Origin: Streptomyces sp. ERV7
GTDB lineage: Bacteria; Actinomycetota; Actinomycetes; Streptomycetales; Streptomycetaceae
DNA length: 64,000 nt
Reading direction: 5' to 3'
Assembly (NCBI RefSeq): GCF_001653515.1
Contig: NZ_LYOY01000029.1
Span: 930,001 to 994,000 of the forward strand
Shown here: positions 38,008 to 44,953 of the stretch, one piece after another
Numbering within the stretch: the first letter of the stretch is position 1
Layout of the letters: each line of letters opens with the position of its first letter
Translations under genes and position numbers: made by a program
Notes under the pieces: generated by a model
What the model was told of the DNA's origin: nothing
Databases searched by the model: none
Seen by the model: the letters and a program-made list of their open reading frames with translations, nothing else

Positions 38008-39123
38008 GCAACCAGCGGGCACAGAGGGGCCGCCCCGTTCGCCACGTTCCAGTTGCGGTCCGTCACGGTCTGTCGTACACAAGATCACATGGCTGTGTGT
38101 CATCAGCACCACTCCGCCGGAGCCGCGCCCGCCAGGGGCGCGGCTCCGGCGGACGTGTTCATGGCCGCACCCTGCAAGTCGGCCGAGCACGAGTCGCCCG
38201 CGACTGTGTCTCCAGCGGCGGGGGGCAGGCAGGTCGCCGAGGCGACCCCCAGGGGGCCAGGCAGTTCGCCGAGGCGCCCGCCAGCGTGCTGCGCTCGCAG
38301 CGGCTCGGCGTGGCAGCGGTCGAGAGCGTCCCCGAGTCGGCCGCCTCGTGGGCAACCGGCATATGGTCGATCTCAGAGTTCGCCCGTTCCCTGAACCGGG
38401 CCCCCCTCGACCTGTCCGGCGCACTCAAGGCCGCCCAGATCGCCCAGACCATGACCAAGAGCCTGGAGGGCACGCGGCCGGTATTCGAGCTGTGGGGAGG
38501 GGGCGGGCAACGCCGGGACAAGAGTCCCGGGACGGCACGTATCCGGCTGCGCCTGGACTTCGCGATGCGTTCACTCAGCGTCGATCGCCGCAGCCTGCCC
38601 ATCGGCTTCCTTTCTGCCGTGCTGGCCGGTAGCACCGCCCGCATGGAGTCCATGGCTCGTTCGGCGGTGCACAGCGCCACCCTCACTCCCGCAGCGAGTC
38701 ACCAGCGACGGGCCTCTGAACTGGTCGAACTGGGTCGCGTGCTACTCGCTCTTGTCCACGGCGTGCGTCTGCTCGGCGCATGGCTGACCGCCCTTGCCGT
38801 ACTGGTCACCCGGCTGCTGCGCGCCACATCCACCCCCGACGCGCTGCCCCGGCGTGCTGTGCCGCCCCGCCATCCGAGCAGCACGGGCCCCCCGCCGCAG
38901 TGCCGCATCCCGAGGATGCGTGTGCGCTGCTGCCCGTCGACCGCGCCGACCTCGACTGGGCTCGGCGCGGCACGCGCTGCATAAGGCCGCCTCACCCGAG
39001 GCGGCCGATCGCGGGTACGTCTTCGACGCGCCCCGCGCCGCACAGCCCTCCCCGGTCCGCTTCCGCCCGACCCCACATGCCCGGCGGACGCCCTTCCGAA
39101 GACGTGCCCGGACAGGTGAAGCC
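38008..39123 (+). pseudogene. Decayed coding region inside the element
   Basis: No single frame covers this 1.1-kb stretch, but coding-like bias moves between frames. About 38091-38260 reads in frame 1 (MAVCHQHHSAGAAPARGAAP start), about 38240-38780 in frame 3 (AASWATGIWSISEFARSLNR, then SLSVDRRSLPIGFLSAVLAG and a hydrophobic helix near LLALVHGVRLLGAWLTALAVL), and about 38880-38985 in frame 2 (HPEDACALLPVDRADLDWAR). This looks like one or two genes broken by frameshifts. What they encoded is not recognised; in related elements replication or transfer genes lie at this place. Confidence 0.4.
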
Positions 39124-39468
39124 GTGTCCAAGCACAGCACCCCCAACGCCAACACGTCCGCCTCTGAAGCGCCCGCCCACTGCGCGCAGTGCTCGCAGCC
39201 CCAGGGCGCCACCGCGTGCGGGGACCGGTTGCTGAGCATCCCCGAGGCCGCCGAACTGCTGGGCACATCAACTCGGATGCCCCGCCGTCTCGTTGTCGAG
39301 CGACGCGTCCCCGTGGTCAAGGTCGGTCGTCACGTCCGGTTCTGGGAATCGGACCTCCTGGCCTACCTGGCCGCCCAGACGATCCCGGCCCGCACGGCGG
39401 GACACCTCTCTGCCCCCGGCACCGCGCGCGACACGAAGGGGATCGCCCGTGCCGTACGTGCTCGTTGA
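39124..39468 (+). CDS. xis: Excisionase-like MerR-type HTH protein
   Basis: A 114-residue protein. After a 40-residue lead with a CxxC (HCAQCSQ) comes a short winged-helix domain: LLSIPEAAELLGTSTRMPRRLVVERRVPVVKVGRHVRFWESDLLAYLA, the pattern of helix-turn-helix 17/excisionase proteins that bend DNA at att sites. The GTG at 39124 with AGGTGA before it is preferred. Its end overlaps the HNH gene by 20 bp, so the two are coupled. An Xis separated from int by 1.1 kb is less common and supports loss of something between them. Confidence 0.8.
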   Translation: MSKHSTPNANTSASEAPAHCAQCSQPQGATACGDRLLSIPEAAELLGTSTRMPRRLVVERRVPVVKVGRHVRFWESDLLAYLAAQTIPARTAGHLSAPGTARDTKGIARAVRAR

Positions 39469-40495
39469 CGACCGACACAAATCGGACCCGGTGTGGTCGC
39501 ACCTGGCAGACGGCAAAGCCGCCCGCGTGGTCATCATCCGGGACGCGTACGTGTGCCTGATGACCGCCTCCGCCGAGCAACTGACCGACGGCTATCTGAC
39601 GCTGGCCATGGCCACGACCGCCCTGCGTGACCACACGGCGGCCGACCAGCGTCGCCTGCCCGCCCTGCTGTCCGAGCCCGTGCTCGGGCGCCCGGTCAAG
39701 CTCCACCGCCGGGGCGACGAATGCGCATGCATCCCGCGCGGCTGGGACGAGGGCTGGGACTTCTACATCCACGAGTTCCTGAAACACAATCCGTCCAAGA
39801 GGCAGAAGACGCTGCGGGACGGCAAACGCCGGGACCTGGCGGACCCGGGACTCAGGGCCCTGGTCCTGCACCGCGACGGTTCGTACTGCCGCTACTGCTG
39901 GTCGGGGCCGTTGAACAACAAGCTCGGCGCGGCCAAGTTCCCGGAAGCCGCACAGCTGCGCCTGACGTACGACCACGTCGACCCCGAGGCCCCTGCCGGT
40001 CCGGACGGCGCCAACCTGGTCATCGCCTGCCAGCGCTGCAACCAGGCCAAGGGGCCCTGCACCCCCGAGGTAGCAGGGATGCCGGTGCTGCCCGCGCCCA
40101 CGGCCGAGGAAGCAGCGGCGCTCCCGGTCAACTTCCGGGGCAAGTACACGCTGCTGGGGCGGCCGAACGAGACTCCCGATCACCCCCTCAATCAACGCGA
40201 AATCACCGATCCGGTCATCGATCCATACATCGATCCGACCATCGATCCTCACGGCGATCTGGACGCCGGTCCCGGACCTGTCCCGAGCTTGGCACGTCCC
40301 GAATGCCCTGGTCACACCCCAGATCACCCCTGCGACGTGATCGCACCGCTGTCTGGGTCGGGTCGGGTCGGGCCCCCGGTGATTCGTTCCGAATCCAACC
40401 CACCCGAAGCCCGGGATATCGGCTCCACTCCCCACCGGCCCGCAACCCAGATCCCCCACGCTGTCCAACCGCAACCCGAAGGAGCCCGGTCATGA
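39449..40495 (+). CDS. HNH endonuclease-domain protein, possible replication-linked
   Basis: A 348-residue protein. Residues 1-125 are a probable winged-helix region with DFYIHEFLKHNPSKRQ near 104-119, a pattern also seen in phage replisome-organiser proteins. An HNH domain follows: C147 and C150 (SYCRYC), D175-H176 in LTYDHVDP, NLVIACQRCNQAKG with C194 and C197. The rest is disordered and contains an Asp-Pro repeat (DPVIDPYIDPTIDP). The GTG at 39449 has GAAGGGG upstream. HNH proteins often work with phage terminase at cos sites; here a terminase-like gene lies at the other end. A homing enzyme or a replication initiator are alternatives. Confidence 0.75.
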   Translation: MPYVLVDDRHKSDPVWSHLADGKAARVVIIRDAYVCLMTASAEQLTDGYLTLAMATTALRDHTAADQRRLPALLSEPVLGRPVKLHRRGDECACIPRGWDEGWDFYIHEFLKHNPSKRQKTLRDGKRRDLADPGLRALVLHRDGSYCRYCWSGPLNNKLGAAKFPEAAQLRLTYDHVDPEAPAGPDGANLVIACQRCNQAKGPCTPEVAGMPVLPAPTAEEAAALPVNFRGKYTLLGRPNETPDHPLNQREITDPVIDPYIDPTIDPHGDLDAGPGPVPSLARPECPGHTPDHPCDVIAPLSGSGRVGPPVIRSESNPPEARDIGSTPHRPATQIPHAVQPQPEGARS

Positions 40496-40776
40496 CCGCC
40501 TACTACCACCCCATCACCAACGCCCGAACGGTCATTGCCGAAGTCGAGCAGGGCACCAAGGGCAACGAACTCGACCTCGCGTACCACCTCGCCCGCACGC
40601 TCGGAGCCCTTCACGAGGTGCTGGGCGTCCTCGACACGATCGCCTTCACCGCCGCCTCCAGCCCGCTGCGGGACAGGATGATCGCCGGGATCAGCGAAGA
40701 TGCCCCCGCCCCTGGGCGCGCTGAGACGGCCCGTCCAGCCCGAGGCCGGGGCTCCGGGCCCGGCGTTCGCCGATGA
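40492..40776 (+). CDS. Small helical protein of unknown function
   Basis: A 94-residue protein whose ATG overlaps the HNH stop (ATGA), so it is translationally coupled. Residues 1-70 form helices (NARTVIAEVEQGTKGNELDL, LARTLGALHEVLGVLDTIAF); the end is Arg/Gly/Pro-rich. Not recognised; small genes like this are common in Streptomyces integrated elements. Confidence 0.7.
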   Translation: MTAYYHPITNARTVIAEVEQGTKGNELDLAYHLARTLGALHEVLGVLDTIAFTAASSPLRDRMIAGISEDAPAPGRAETARPARGRGSGPGVRR

Positions 40777-40884
40777 TCGGCACTCGGGCCGTCGCGTCCA
40801 GAGGCGGAAGCCGGGGGCGACAAGGCGGCCAGCTACGGGGTAGCCCCACCGGCAACAACTGTCCGGTGGGGCTATCTGGAACGA

Positions 40885-41130
40885 CTACTTACTCCTCGGC
40901 GTCATCAGCCTTGGACACACGCAGTGGACCTCGCCGCATGTGTGGTGCGGCCGCTGGTCCCCGGAAAGCCTCAGGGGCTCGTTCGTGAGCTGGGCCGCGT
41001 ACTCCTGCGGCGGTTCCGTGTACGGGCTGTTCGTCTTGCAGTGCGGGCACGCCCACCGCCCGAAGATCCCTCTCACACGCTCCCCGCAGTTCACGCACTC
41101 GTGTGCGGTGATCTCCGGCAGCTTGGACAT
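40885..41130 (-). CDS. Small zinc-ribbon protein
   Basis: An 81-residue protein with ECVNCGERV and ACPHCKTN, two CxxC knuckles that would bind one zinc, and three more Cys at the C-terminus (TCGEVHCVCP). The ATG at 41130 is chosen because GAGG lies 7 bases upstream; longer frames upstream overlap the next gene. Likely a nucleic-acid or protein binder; function unknown. Last gene of a minus-strand run of three. Confidence 0.75.
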   Translation of the reverse strand: MSKLPEITAHECVNCGERVRGIFGRWACPHCKTNSPYTEPPQEYAAQLTNEPLRLSGDQRPHHTCGEVHCVCPRLMTPRSK

Positions 41131-41141
41131 GTCCTCACCGA

Positions 41142-41387
41142 CTACGGGTGGCTCGGAGACCGGCCCGAGCGTTCGAGGACTCCGGCGCGCACGGCTTCCG
41201 CCAGCGCCTGCGCCAGCGAAGCGGGGATCATCCCCACGTCGACCCAGGGCGTGCCCTTGCCGCTCACGACAGGGCGCAGCCGGGCTGTGGCGCCCTCCGA
41301 CGCTCCGAGTTCGTTGAGAGCCTGCCGAACCTCCTCGGTGGCATCGGCGGCCTTGTCCCATCCGCTCCGCCACTGTCGCATCTCCAT
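41142..41387 (-). CDS. Small hypothetical protein
   Basis: An 81-residue protein (MEMRQWRSGWDKAADATEEV start) with alternating helix-forming stretches. Its ATG shares one base with the stop of the preceding gene (TGATG), which shows translational coupling. No family recognised; the middle (RLRPVVSGKGTPWVDVG) is likely a beta hairpin. Confidence 0.7.
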   Translation of the reverse strand: MEMRQWRSGWDKAADATEEVRQALNELGASEGATARLRPVVSGKGTPWVDVGMIPASLAQALAEAVRAGVLERSGRSPSHP

Positions 41388-41626
41388 CAGCTCGTCACCG
41401 TCCCCGCCGCCGGAGTCGGCGTGCGATCGTGCCCATCGCTGTGGGCCCGGATCTCTTCGGCCGCCTCATATGCGGTTCTGTGCTGGCCGAGCTGAATGGC
41501 TGCCCGCGCCTGTCCGTCGAGTGCATCGCACACACCGCACCCGTGCGGCTTGACGTAGCCGTACAGCCAACCGTCGTCCAACGGCCGTTCGATCGGCGCC
41601 TGTGAGTACCTGACTGAATCGATCAT
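41387..41626 (-). CDS. Small hypothetical protein with CxxC
   Basis: A 79-residue protein with GCGVCDALDGQARAAIQLGQ and a helical C-terminus. The ATG at 41626 has GAGGGG just upstream. It leads the three-gene minus-strand run, and the 12-bp motif TATGCGCGTTGT lies 66 bp before it, which also occurs upstream of the regulator operon. Confidence 0.72.
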   Translation of the reverse strand: MIDSVRYSQAPIERPLDDGWLYGYVKPHGCGVCDALDGQARAAIQLGQHRTAYEAAEEIRAHSDGHDRTPTPAAGTVTS

Positions 41627-41691
41627 GTCCCCTCGCTGCCCTCGGAAGCCTGGGGACAAGAGTCGTCCGGCAGACGACACCCTCCAACGGG

Positions 41692-41709
41692 TATGCGCGT
41701 TGTGGACTA
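41692..41709 (-). promoter_or_regulatory. Putative operator of the small-gene run
   Basis: TATGCGCGTTGT followed by GGACTA; the first 12 bases are identical to 43337-43348. Both sites lie about 66-73 bp before a minus-strand start codon. Confidence 0.5.
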
Positions 41710-41713
41710 AAGA

Positions 41714-42550
41714 TCATCTGCGGCAGGACGCGGCCCACCTGGCGAGTTGTTCGCGTGCCGCGTCCCCGAAGAGCGCGTGGTCCTCGTACCGAGCGAAGCG
41801 GGCGATCATGTCGCGGATGTCGCGGGGATCTCGGAACACCATGGCACCTAGATCCAGTTCGGCCGTCGCCAGTGTGTCGTCGTAGACCGTGAAGGTGTTC
41901 AGGGCTCCACTGGCGAAACGCACGCCCAAGGGGATCACCCCGAGCCTGATGTTCTCCTGATGTGTGAGGGAACGGAGACGGTCGATCTGCATGGCCATCT
42001 GGTCCGGCGGCACCAGGGGGTACCTGACCGCCTGCTCTGTCAGGAGAAACGTGAAGCGCTTGGACCGGTCGAAGAGGATCTGTTGCCGCTCCAGCTTCAT
42101 GCCGACGGCCTTGGCCTGCTGCTCGGCTGGTGCGTCGGTCAGACTCGCCCGCACGTACTCCGGCGTCGCGAGGAGCCCCGTGATCATGGACAGCAGGAAG
42201 TACCGGAAGGTGGTCGACGACGCTTCCAGTCCCGCGAGTTGGATCTGTTTCTTGTCCAGCCCCTTGCGGCGGAGAGTCCGGCCGTCCTGCCACTCCGTCT
42301 GAGCGATGCGCGCCAAGGCCATGACCTCGGCCACGACGTCGGGCGGAGCCTGGAGCCCGCGCAACAGTTGCTCCACGTCGAGGAGCGAAGGGCGCGCCTT
42401 GTTGCCCTCGATGCGGCTGATCTTGGACTGGGACATGTTGCAACGCGCGGCAAGCCGGACCCCTGAGAGTCCGGCTTGCTTGCGTAGCTGCTTGAGCATG
42501 GCCGCGAGCTGGCGCCCCGACTGGTCAAGCTGCTCAGGCTCGTATGTCAC
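41714..42550 (-). CDS. XRE-family regulator with DUF5753
   Basis: A 278-residue regulator. Residues 15-70 are the helix-turn-helix (LRKQAGLSGVRLAARCNMSQSKISRIEGNKARPS), and the rest is the DUF5753 domain with ATPEYVRASL, LLTEQAVRYPLVPPDQMAMQ and LGVIPLG. It overlaps the DUF6879 gene by 17 bp. Such trios are common in Streptomyces, and inside the element it most likely controls the element's own genes. Confidence 0.92.
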   Translation of the reverse strand: MTYEPEQLDQSGRQLAAMLKQLRKQAGLSGVRLAARCNMSQSKISRIEGNKARPSLLDVEQLLRGLQAPPDVVAEVMALARIAQTEWQDGRTLRRKGLDKKQIQLAGLEASSTTFRYFLLSMITGLLATPEYVRASLTDAPAEQQAKAVGMKLERQQILFDRSKRFTFLLTEQAVRYPLVPPDQMAMQIDRLRSLTHQENIRLGVIPLGVRFASGALNTFTVYDDTLATAELDLGAMVFRDPRDIRDMIARFARYEDHALFGDAAREQLARWAASCRR

Positions 42551-43058
42551 CCTGCGCGTACTCCTGGAACGGCACCGACTCAGCCAGCGCGATGCGCTGG
42601 TACTCGACGTACGGGGCCGGGTCTCCCTCGTACAGTTCCCGGCTGATCTGCATCCCGTCCTTCGCGTAGTGCATGAGTACGACCTCCGACCTGTCGAAGA
42701 GCCAGAAGTCCGATACGCCTTCGAGAGGGTTCGGGCGGTCGGTCACGTCCAGGATCCGGACCTCGTCGCCCGCCAAGGCGTGCGCCTCGTAGTACATGAA
42801 CTCAAAGCGCAGGTAGTCCGTCAGAGGACGCGTGACGACGTGCACGCGTCCCTTTGACCGGCCATCGGCCCTGATCGCTCTCAGGCCCTCGGTGTAGGCC
42901 GATGAGTAGGTCTGCGGGTCGATGCGCTGCCCGGCGAGGAAATCCCTGATGTCGCCGTCCTCCGAGGGCACCTTGTAGGCGGGCAGCGTTTCCAGCCTCC
43001 ACGCCTCGCGCTTGAAGCCCTGGACCTTGGCCGTCCACGCCTCACCATCCAAGAGCAC
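42534..43058 (-). CDS. DUF6879 family protein
   Basis: A 174-residue protein with the family features: FKREAWRLETLPAY, DYLRFEFMYYEAHALAGDEVRILD, DFWLFDRSEVVLMHYAKDG. Usually found beside XRE/DUF5753 regulators and thought to act with them, perhaps as modulators. It overlaps genes on both sides, so all three are one operon. Confidence 0.85.
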   Translation of the reverse strand: MLLDGEAWTAKVQGFKREAWRLETLPAYKVPSEDGDIRDFLAGQRIDPQTYSSAYTEGLRAIRADGRSKGRVHVVTRPLTDYLRFEFMYYEAHALAGDEVRILDVTDRPNPLEGVSDFWLFDRSEVVLMHYAKDGMQISRELYEGDPAPYVEYQRIALAESVPFQEYAQGDIRA

Positions 43059-43248
43059 GCACGGCCTCCTTCAGTACGTCTTCGGGGATCTCCACCAGGC
43101 CCTCACCGGCTGGTGTCGTGAAGGCGGTCGACAGGTCGCCTTGGACGACAAAGGACCCAGTGGCCGTTCGGTAGACGTTGGGGCAGTCGTCGTTGTTGCA
43201 GTTGCCGTTCCCATTGCCTGTGAGTCGGGTCAGTTCCTCGCGCGCCAT
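43042..43248 (-). CDS. Small acidic protein linked to the regulator operon
   Basis: A 68-residue protein with a Gly-Asn-Cys patch (GNGNGNCNNDDCPNVYRTATG) and a VQGDLSTAF stretch. It overlaps the DUF6879 gene by 17 bp. The two Cys and acidic residues could bind metal. This small gene regularly leads such XRE/DUF6879 operons; role unknown. Its promoter should lie in the divergent gap that holds the palindrome at 43336-43355. Confidence 0.8.
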   Translation of the reverse strand: MAREELTRLTGNGNGNCNNDDCPNVYRTATGSFVVQGDLSTAFTTPAGEGLVEIPEDVLKEAVRALGW

Positions 43249-43319
43249 AGCTGAACTCCCCTGGTCGGCAGCCCGCCTCGGGCCGTTGGCACGACGGTAC
43301 GAGGATGGCTCGCGTCGGT

Positions 43320-43355
43320 CTATGCGTGAACGCGACTATGCGCGTTGTTGCATAG
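43320..43355. promoter_or_regulatory. Putative regulator operator in divergent promoter region
   Basis: CTATGC-N8-GCATAG palindrome at 43336-43355, plus a further CTATGC half-site at 43320-43325. It contains the 12-mer TATGCGCGTTGT that is repeated at 41692. Confidence 0.55.
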
Positions 43356-43502
43356 AAACGTGGCGCCGCACTCGCCGCTTGGTTTTTTGGGAGCCGAGAC
43401 GACGTGGACACCCCGCGCCCCCCTGTTCTCTCTCCCCGGCCAAAACAGAGTTTTTCAGTCCAAAAGCGCCTATACCTGCATTCACCTGGGGAAACTCGAC
43501 CT

Positions 43503-43904
43503 ATGGCGACTACTAAGCGCACACGAGGTACGGGTGGGCAGGATGCCCGCCGCGTGAGCGGTCGGGTGGAGCGTCGGATGGGTGAAGCGCTGCGGGCCGC
43601 CCGGCACGGGGAGAAGGCCGACGCCCGGTACGGGGCACTGGAGGCTCTGGCGCTGACGTTGGCGCGTGGCATCGATGGTGCGACCGAAGCCGCTGACGCT
43701 CTGAACGTCGCCCGCCTCTCCAGGCCCCTCATGGACGTCCTGCGAGAGCTGCGACTGACCCCGGCGAGTGCCCCGACCCCCGGCGGCGACAGGACCGTGC
43801 TCGACGAGTGGATCCGTCACATGACCACCCCTGTGTACACGGACGGGTCCTGGGACGCCCCCAGGAGCGGGGTCCCCCATCCGGCGCAGGATCGCGCAGG
43901 ATAA
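43503..43904 (+). CDS. Terminase small subunit-like protein
   Basis: A 133-residue protein. A basic lead (MATTKRTRGTGGQDARRVSGRVERRMG) precedes helices with the pattern ALALTLARGIDGA...LSRPLMDVLRELRLTPASA and a C-terminal DEWIRHMTTP. Actinophage small terminase subunits of the type that precedes a large terminase show a similar order, so it is a tentative TerS. There is no large terminase. The ATG lies in an AT-rich patch, and the stop codon is inside the right arm-type sites. Without the phage resemblance it would be an unknown. Confidence 0.5.
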   Translation: MATTKRTRGTGGQDARRVSGRVERRMGEALRAARHGEKADARYGALEALALTLARGIDGATEAADALNVARLSRPLMDVLRELRLTPASAPTPGGDRTVLDEWIRHMTTPVYTDGSWDAPRSGVPHPAQDRAG

Positions 43905-43914
43905 CGCGGGATAA
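43885..43914. promoter_or_regulatory. Putative integrase arm-type sites, right
   Basis: CGCAGGAT at 43885, CGCAGGATAA at 43895 and CGCGGGATAA at 43905, all direct, matching the left sites. They overlap the end of the terminase-like gene. Confidence 0.6.
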
Positions 43915-44043
43915 AGAGCGGTTCTCGGCGGTCCGTGGCGGTCAGCAGCGGTCGCGTACAACACTCCACGCTGGTACGTTGTTGCAGGTCAGCAGCCTGA
44001 AACTCGGGCGCGCCGACACCCGGCCAAACCCTGAGTGGTCAGC

Positions 44044-44085
44044 CTTCCAAACTAGCTACGCGGGTTCGATTCCCGTCGCCCGCTC
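44044..44085 (+). other. attR (42 bp)
   Basis: Exact copy of the 3' half of tRNA-Gly; right boundary of the element. Confidence 0.95.
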
Positions 44086-44090
44086 CACGG

Positions 44091-44132
44091 CCTCGGGCCC
44101 GGTGACTCGTCTCACCGGGCCCGAGGTGTTTT
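44091..44132 (+). terminator. Original tRNA-Gly terminator stranded past attR
   Basis: A 15-bp perfect stem beginning CCTCGGGCCCGGTGA and a T-run (TGTTTT). It sits directly behind attR, so it was the tRNA terminator before insertion. Confidence 0.85.
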
Positions 44133-44166
44133 CCGGACCCGGCGCCTTCTCGGAACGTGAGCCGGC

Positions 44167-44361
44167 TCAGAACTTGATCTGGTTGATCGTGTCCGCCAGC
44201 GAGTTCAGAAAGCGCTGTATCGACGGCGCCATACCGGTCGACGCCATGAAGAACCCGAAGAGCGCGGCGACTATGGCCGGGCCGGTCTTGATGGAACCAC
44301 CGCGGATCATCACCACGAGGACGATCGCCAACAGCAGCACCACAGACAGTGAAATGGCCAC
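44167..44361 (-). CDS. Small membrane protein
   Basis: A 64-residue protein with a GTG start. One or two membrane segments (LSVVLLLAIVLVVMIRG and GPAIVAALFGFFMASTGM) and a short amphipathic tail. Widespread small protein of streptomycetes near tig/tRNA; function unknown. Confidence 0.75.
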   Translation of the reverse strand: MAISLSVVLLLAIVLVVMIRGGSIKTGPAIVAALFGFFMASTGMAPSIQRFLNSLADTINQIKF

Positions 44362-44489
44362 AACTGATCACACCCTTGGTCGGTCCGCCTTGCCGGCCCG
44401 AAGTGTGCCGCCGAGCACACCCCGCAGGCTCCATCGTGCCACCAATACCCCTTCAGGTACTGCCGCCTGACGCATAGCCAAGGTATGGA

Positions 44490-44948
44490 TCACGCCAAGG
44501 GCCCCTGTGGGTCCGGGAGTCCGAGCAGGGCGCGCGCGGTGGCGTACTTCCGGGCCAGGCGGGTACGGGTCGGCGCGTCCAGGACGGCGAGGCGGGCCGG
44601 GTCCGCGTTGTGGGCCAGATCCGCCTCCTTGACCAGCAGCGCACCCGGGACGGCGAGGATCCTGGCCGTGTAGGACTCCAGGTCCTCGCCGGGCTCCTTG
44701 GAGAGCGCGAGCACCATCTCCCGCACCCCGGGGGCGAGTTCCGCCGCCGCCAGCCACTGGGGAGAGAGCGCCCCGTCCTCCACCGAGTCGTGCAGCCACG
44801 CCGCCGCGATCTGCGCCGGGCTGCCGCCACGCGCGCGTACGCCTTCGGCCACGGCCGCCAGGTGTTCGGTGTAGGGGCGGCCCGCCTTGTCCTTCTGGCC
44901 GGCGTGGGCCGCCCGCGCGATCGCCTCGACCTCGGGGAGTGTGAGCAT
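44490..44948 (-). CDS. HD-domain phosphohydrolase (SpoT-like hydrolase fold)
   Basis: A 152-residue HD protein. Metal residues are H28 (YTEHLAAV), the HD pair in AAAWLHDSVEDG and a later Asp in KEADLAHNADP. The size and motifs resemble small alarmone hydrolases (MESH1-like), but the exact substrate is not clear. Alone on the minus strand, 6 bp from the permease gene's end, so probably the last gene of that operon. Confidence 0.85.
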   Translation of the reverse strand: MLTLPEVEAIARAAHAGQKDKAGRPYTEHLAAVAEGVRARGGSPAQIAAAWLHDSVEDGALSPQWLAAAELAPGVREMVLALSKEPGEDLESYTARILAVPGALLVKEADLAHNADPARLAVLDAPTRTRLARKYATARALLGLPDPQGPLA

Positions 44949-44953
44949 GCGGC

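Larger units (their letters stand above)
36314..44085. mobile_element. 7.8-kb tRNA-Gly integrated element, candidate phage satellite
   Basis: Bounded by 42-bp identical repeats covering the tRNA 3' half. It carries a tyrosine integrase next to attL, an excisionase-like gene, an HNH/replication-type gene, small genes, a divergent XRE/DUF6879 regulator set and a terminase-small-subunit-like gene next to attR. There is no FtsK/TraB transfer gene, so it cannot be a complete actinomycete conjugative element, and no capsid or tail gene, so it is not a prophage. A region at 38.0-39.1 kb looks decayed. It may be a phage-inducible island or a shrunken conjugative element. Confidence 0.9.

Noticed and set aside
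40798..40884. Possible extra small gene between the 94-residue gene and the zinc-ribbon gene
   Set aside because: The plus-strand frame from 40773 has no ribosome site and runs antisense into the zinc-ribbon gene.
36478..43904. Complete conjugative element (AICE)
   Set aside because: No FtsK/TraB-type translocase and no Spd or Rep protein recognisable in an intact frame.
44039..44434. Minus-strand frame across attR
   Set aside because: It crosses the tRNA remnant and the terminator and overlaps the small membrane protein gene in another frame.
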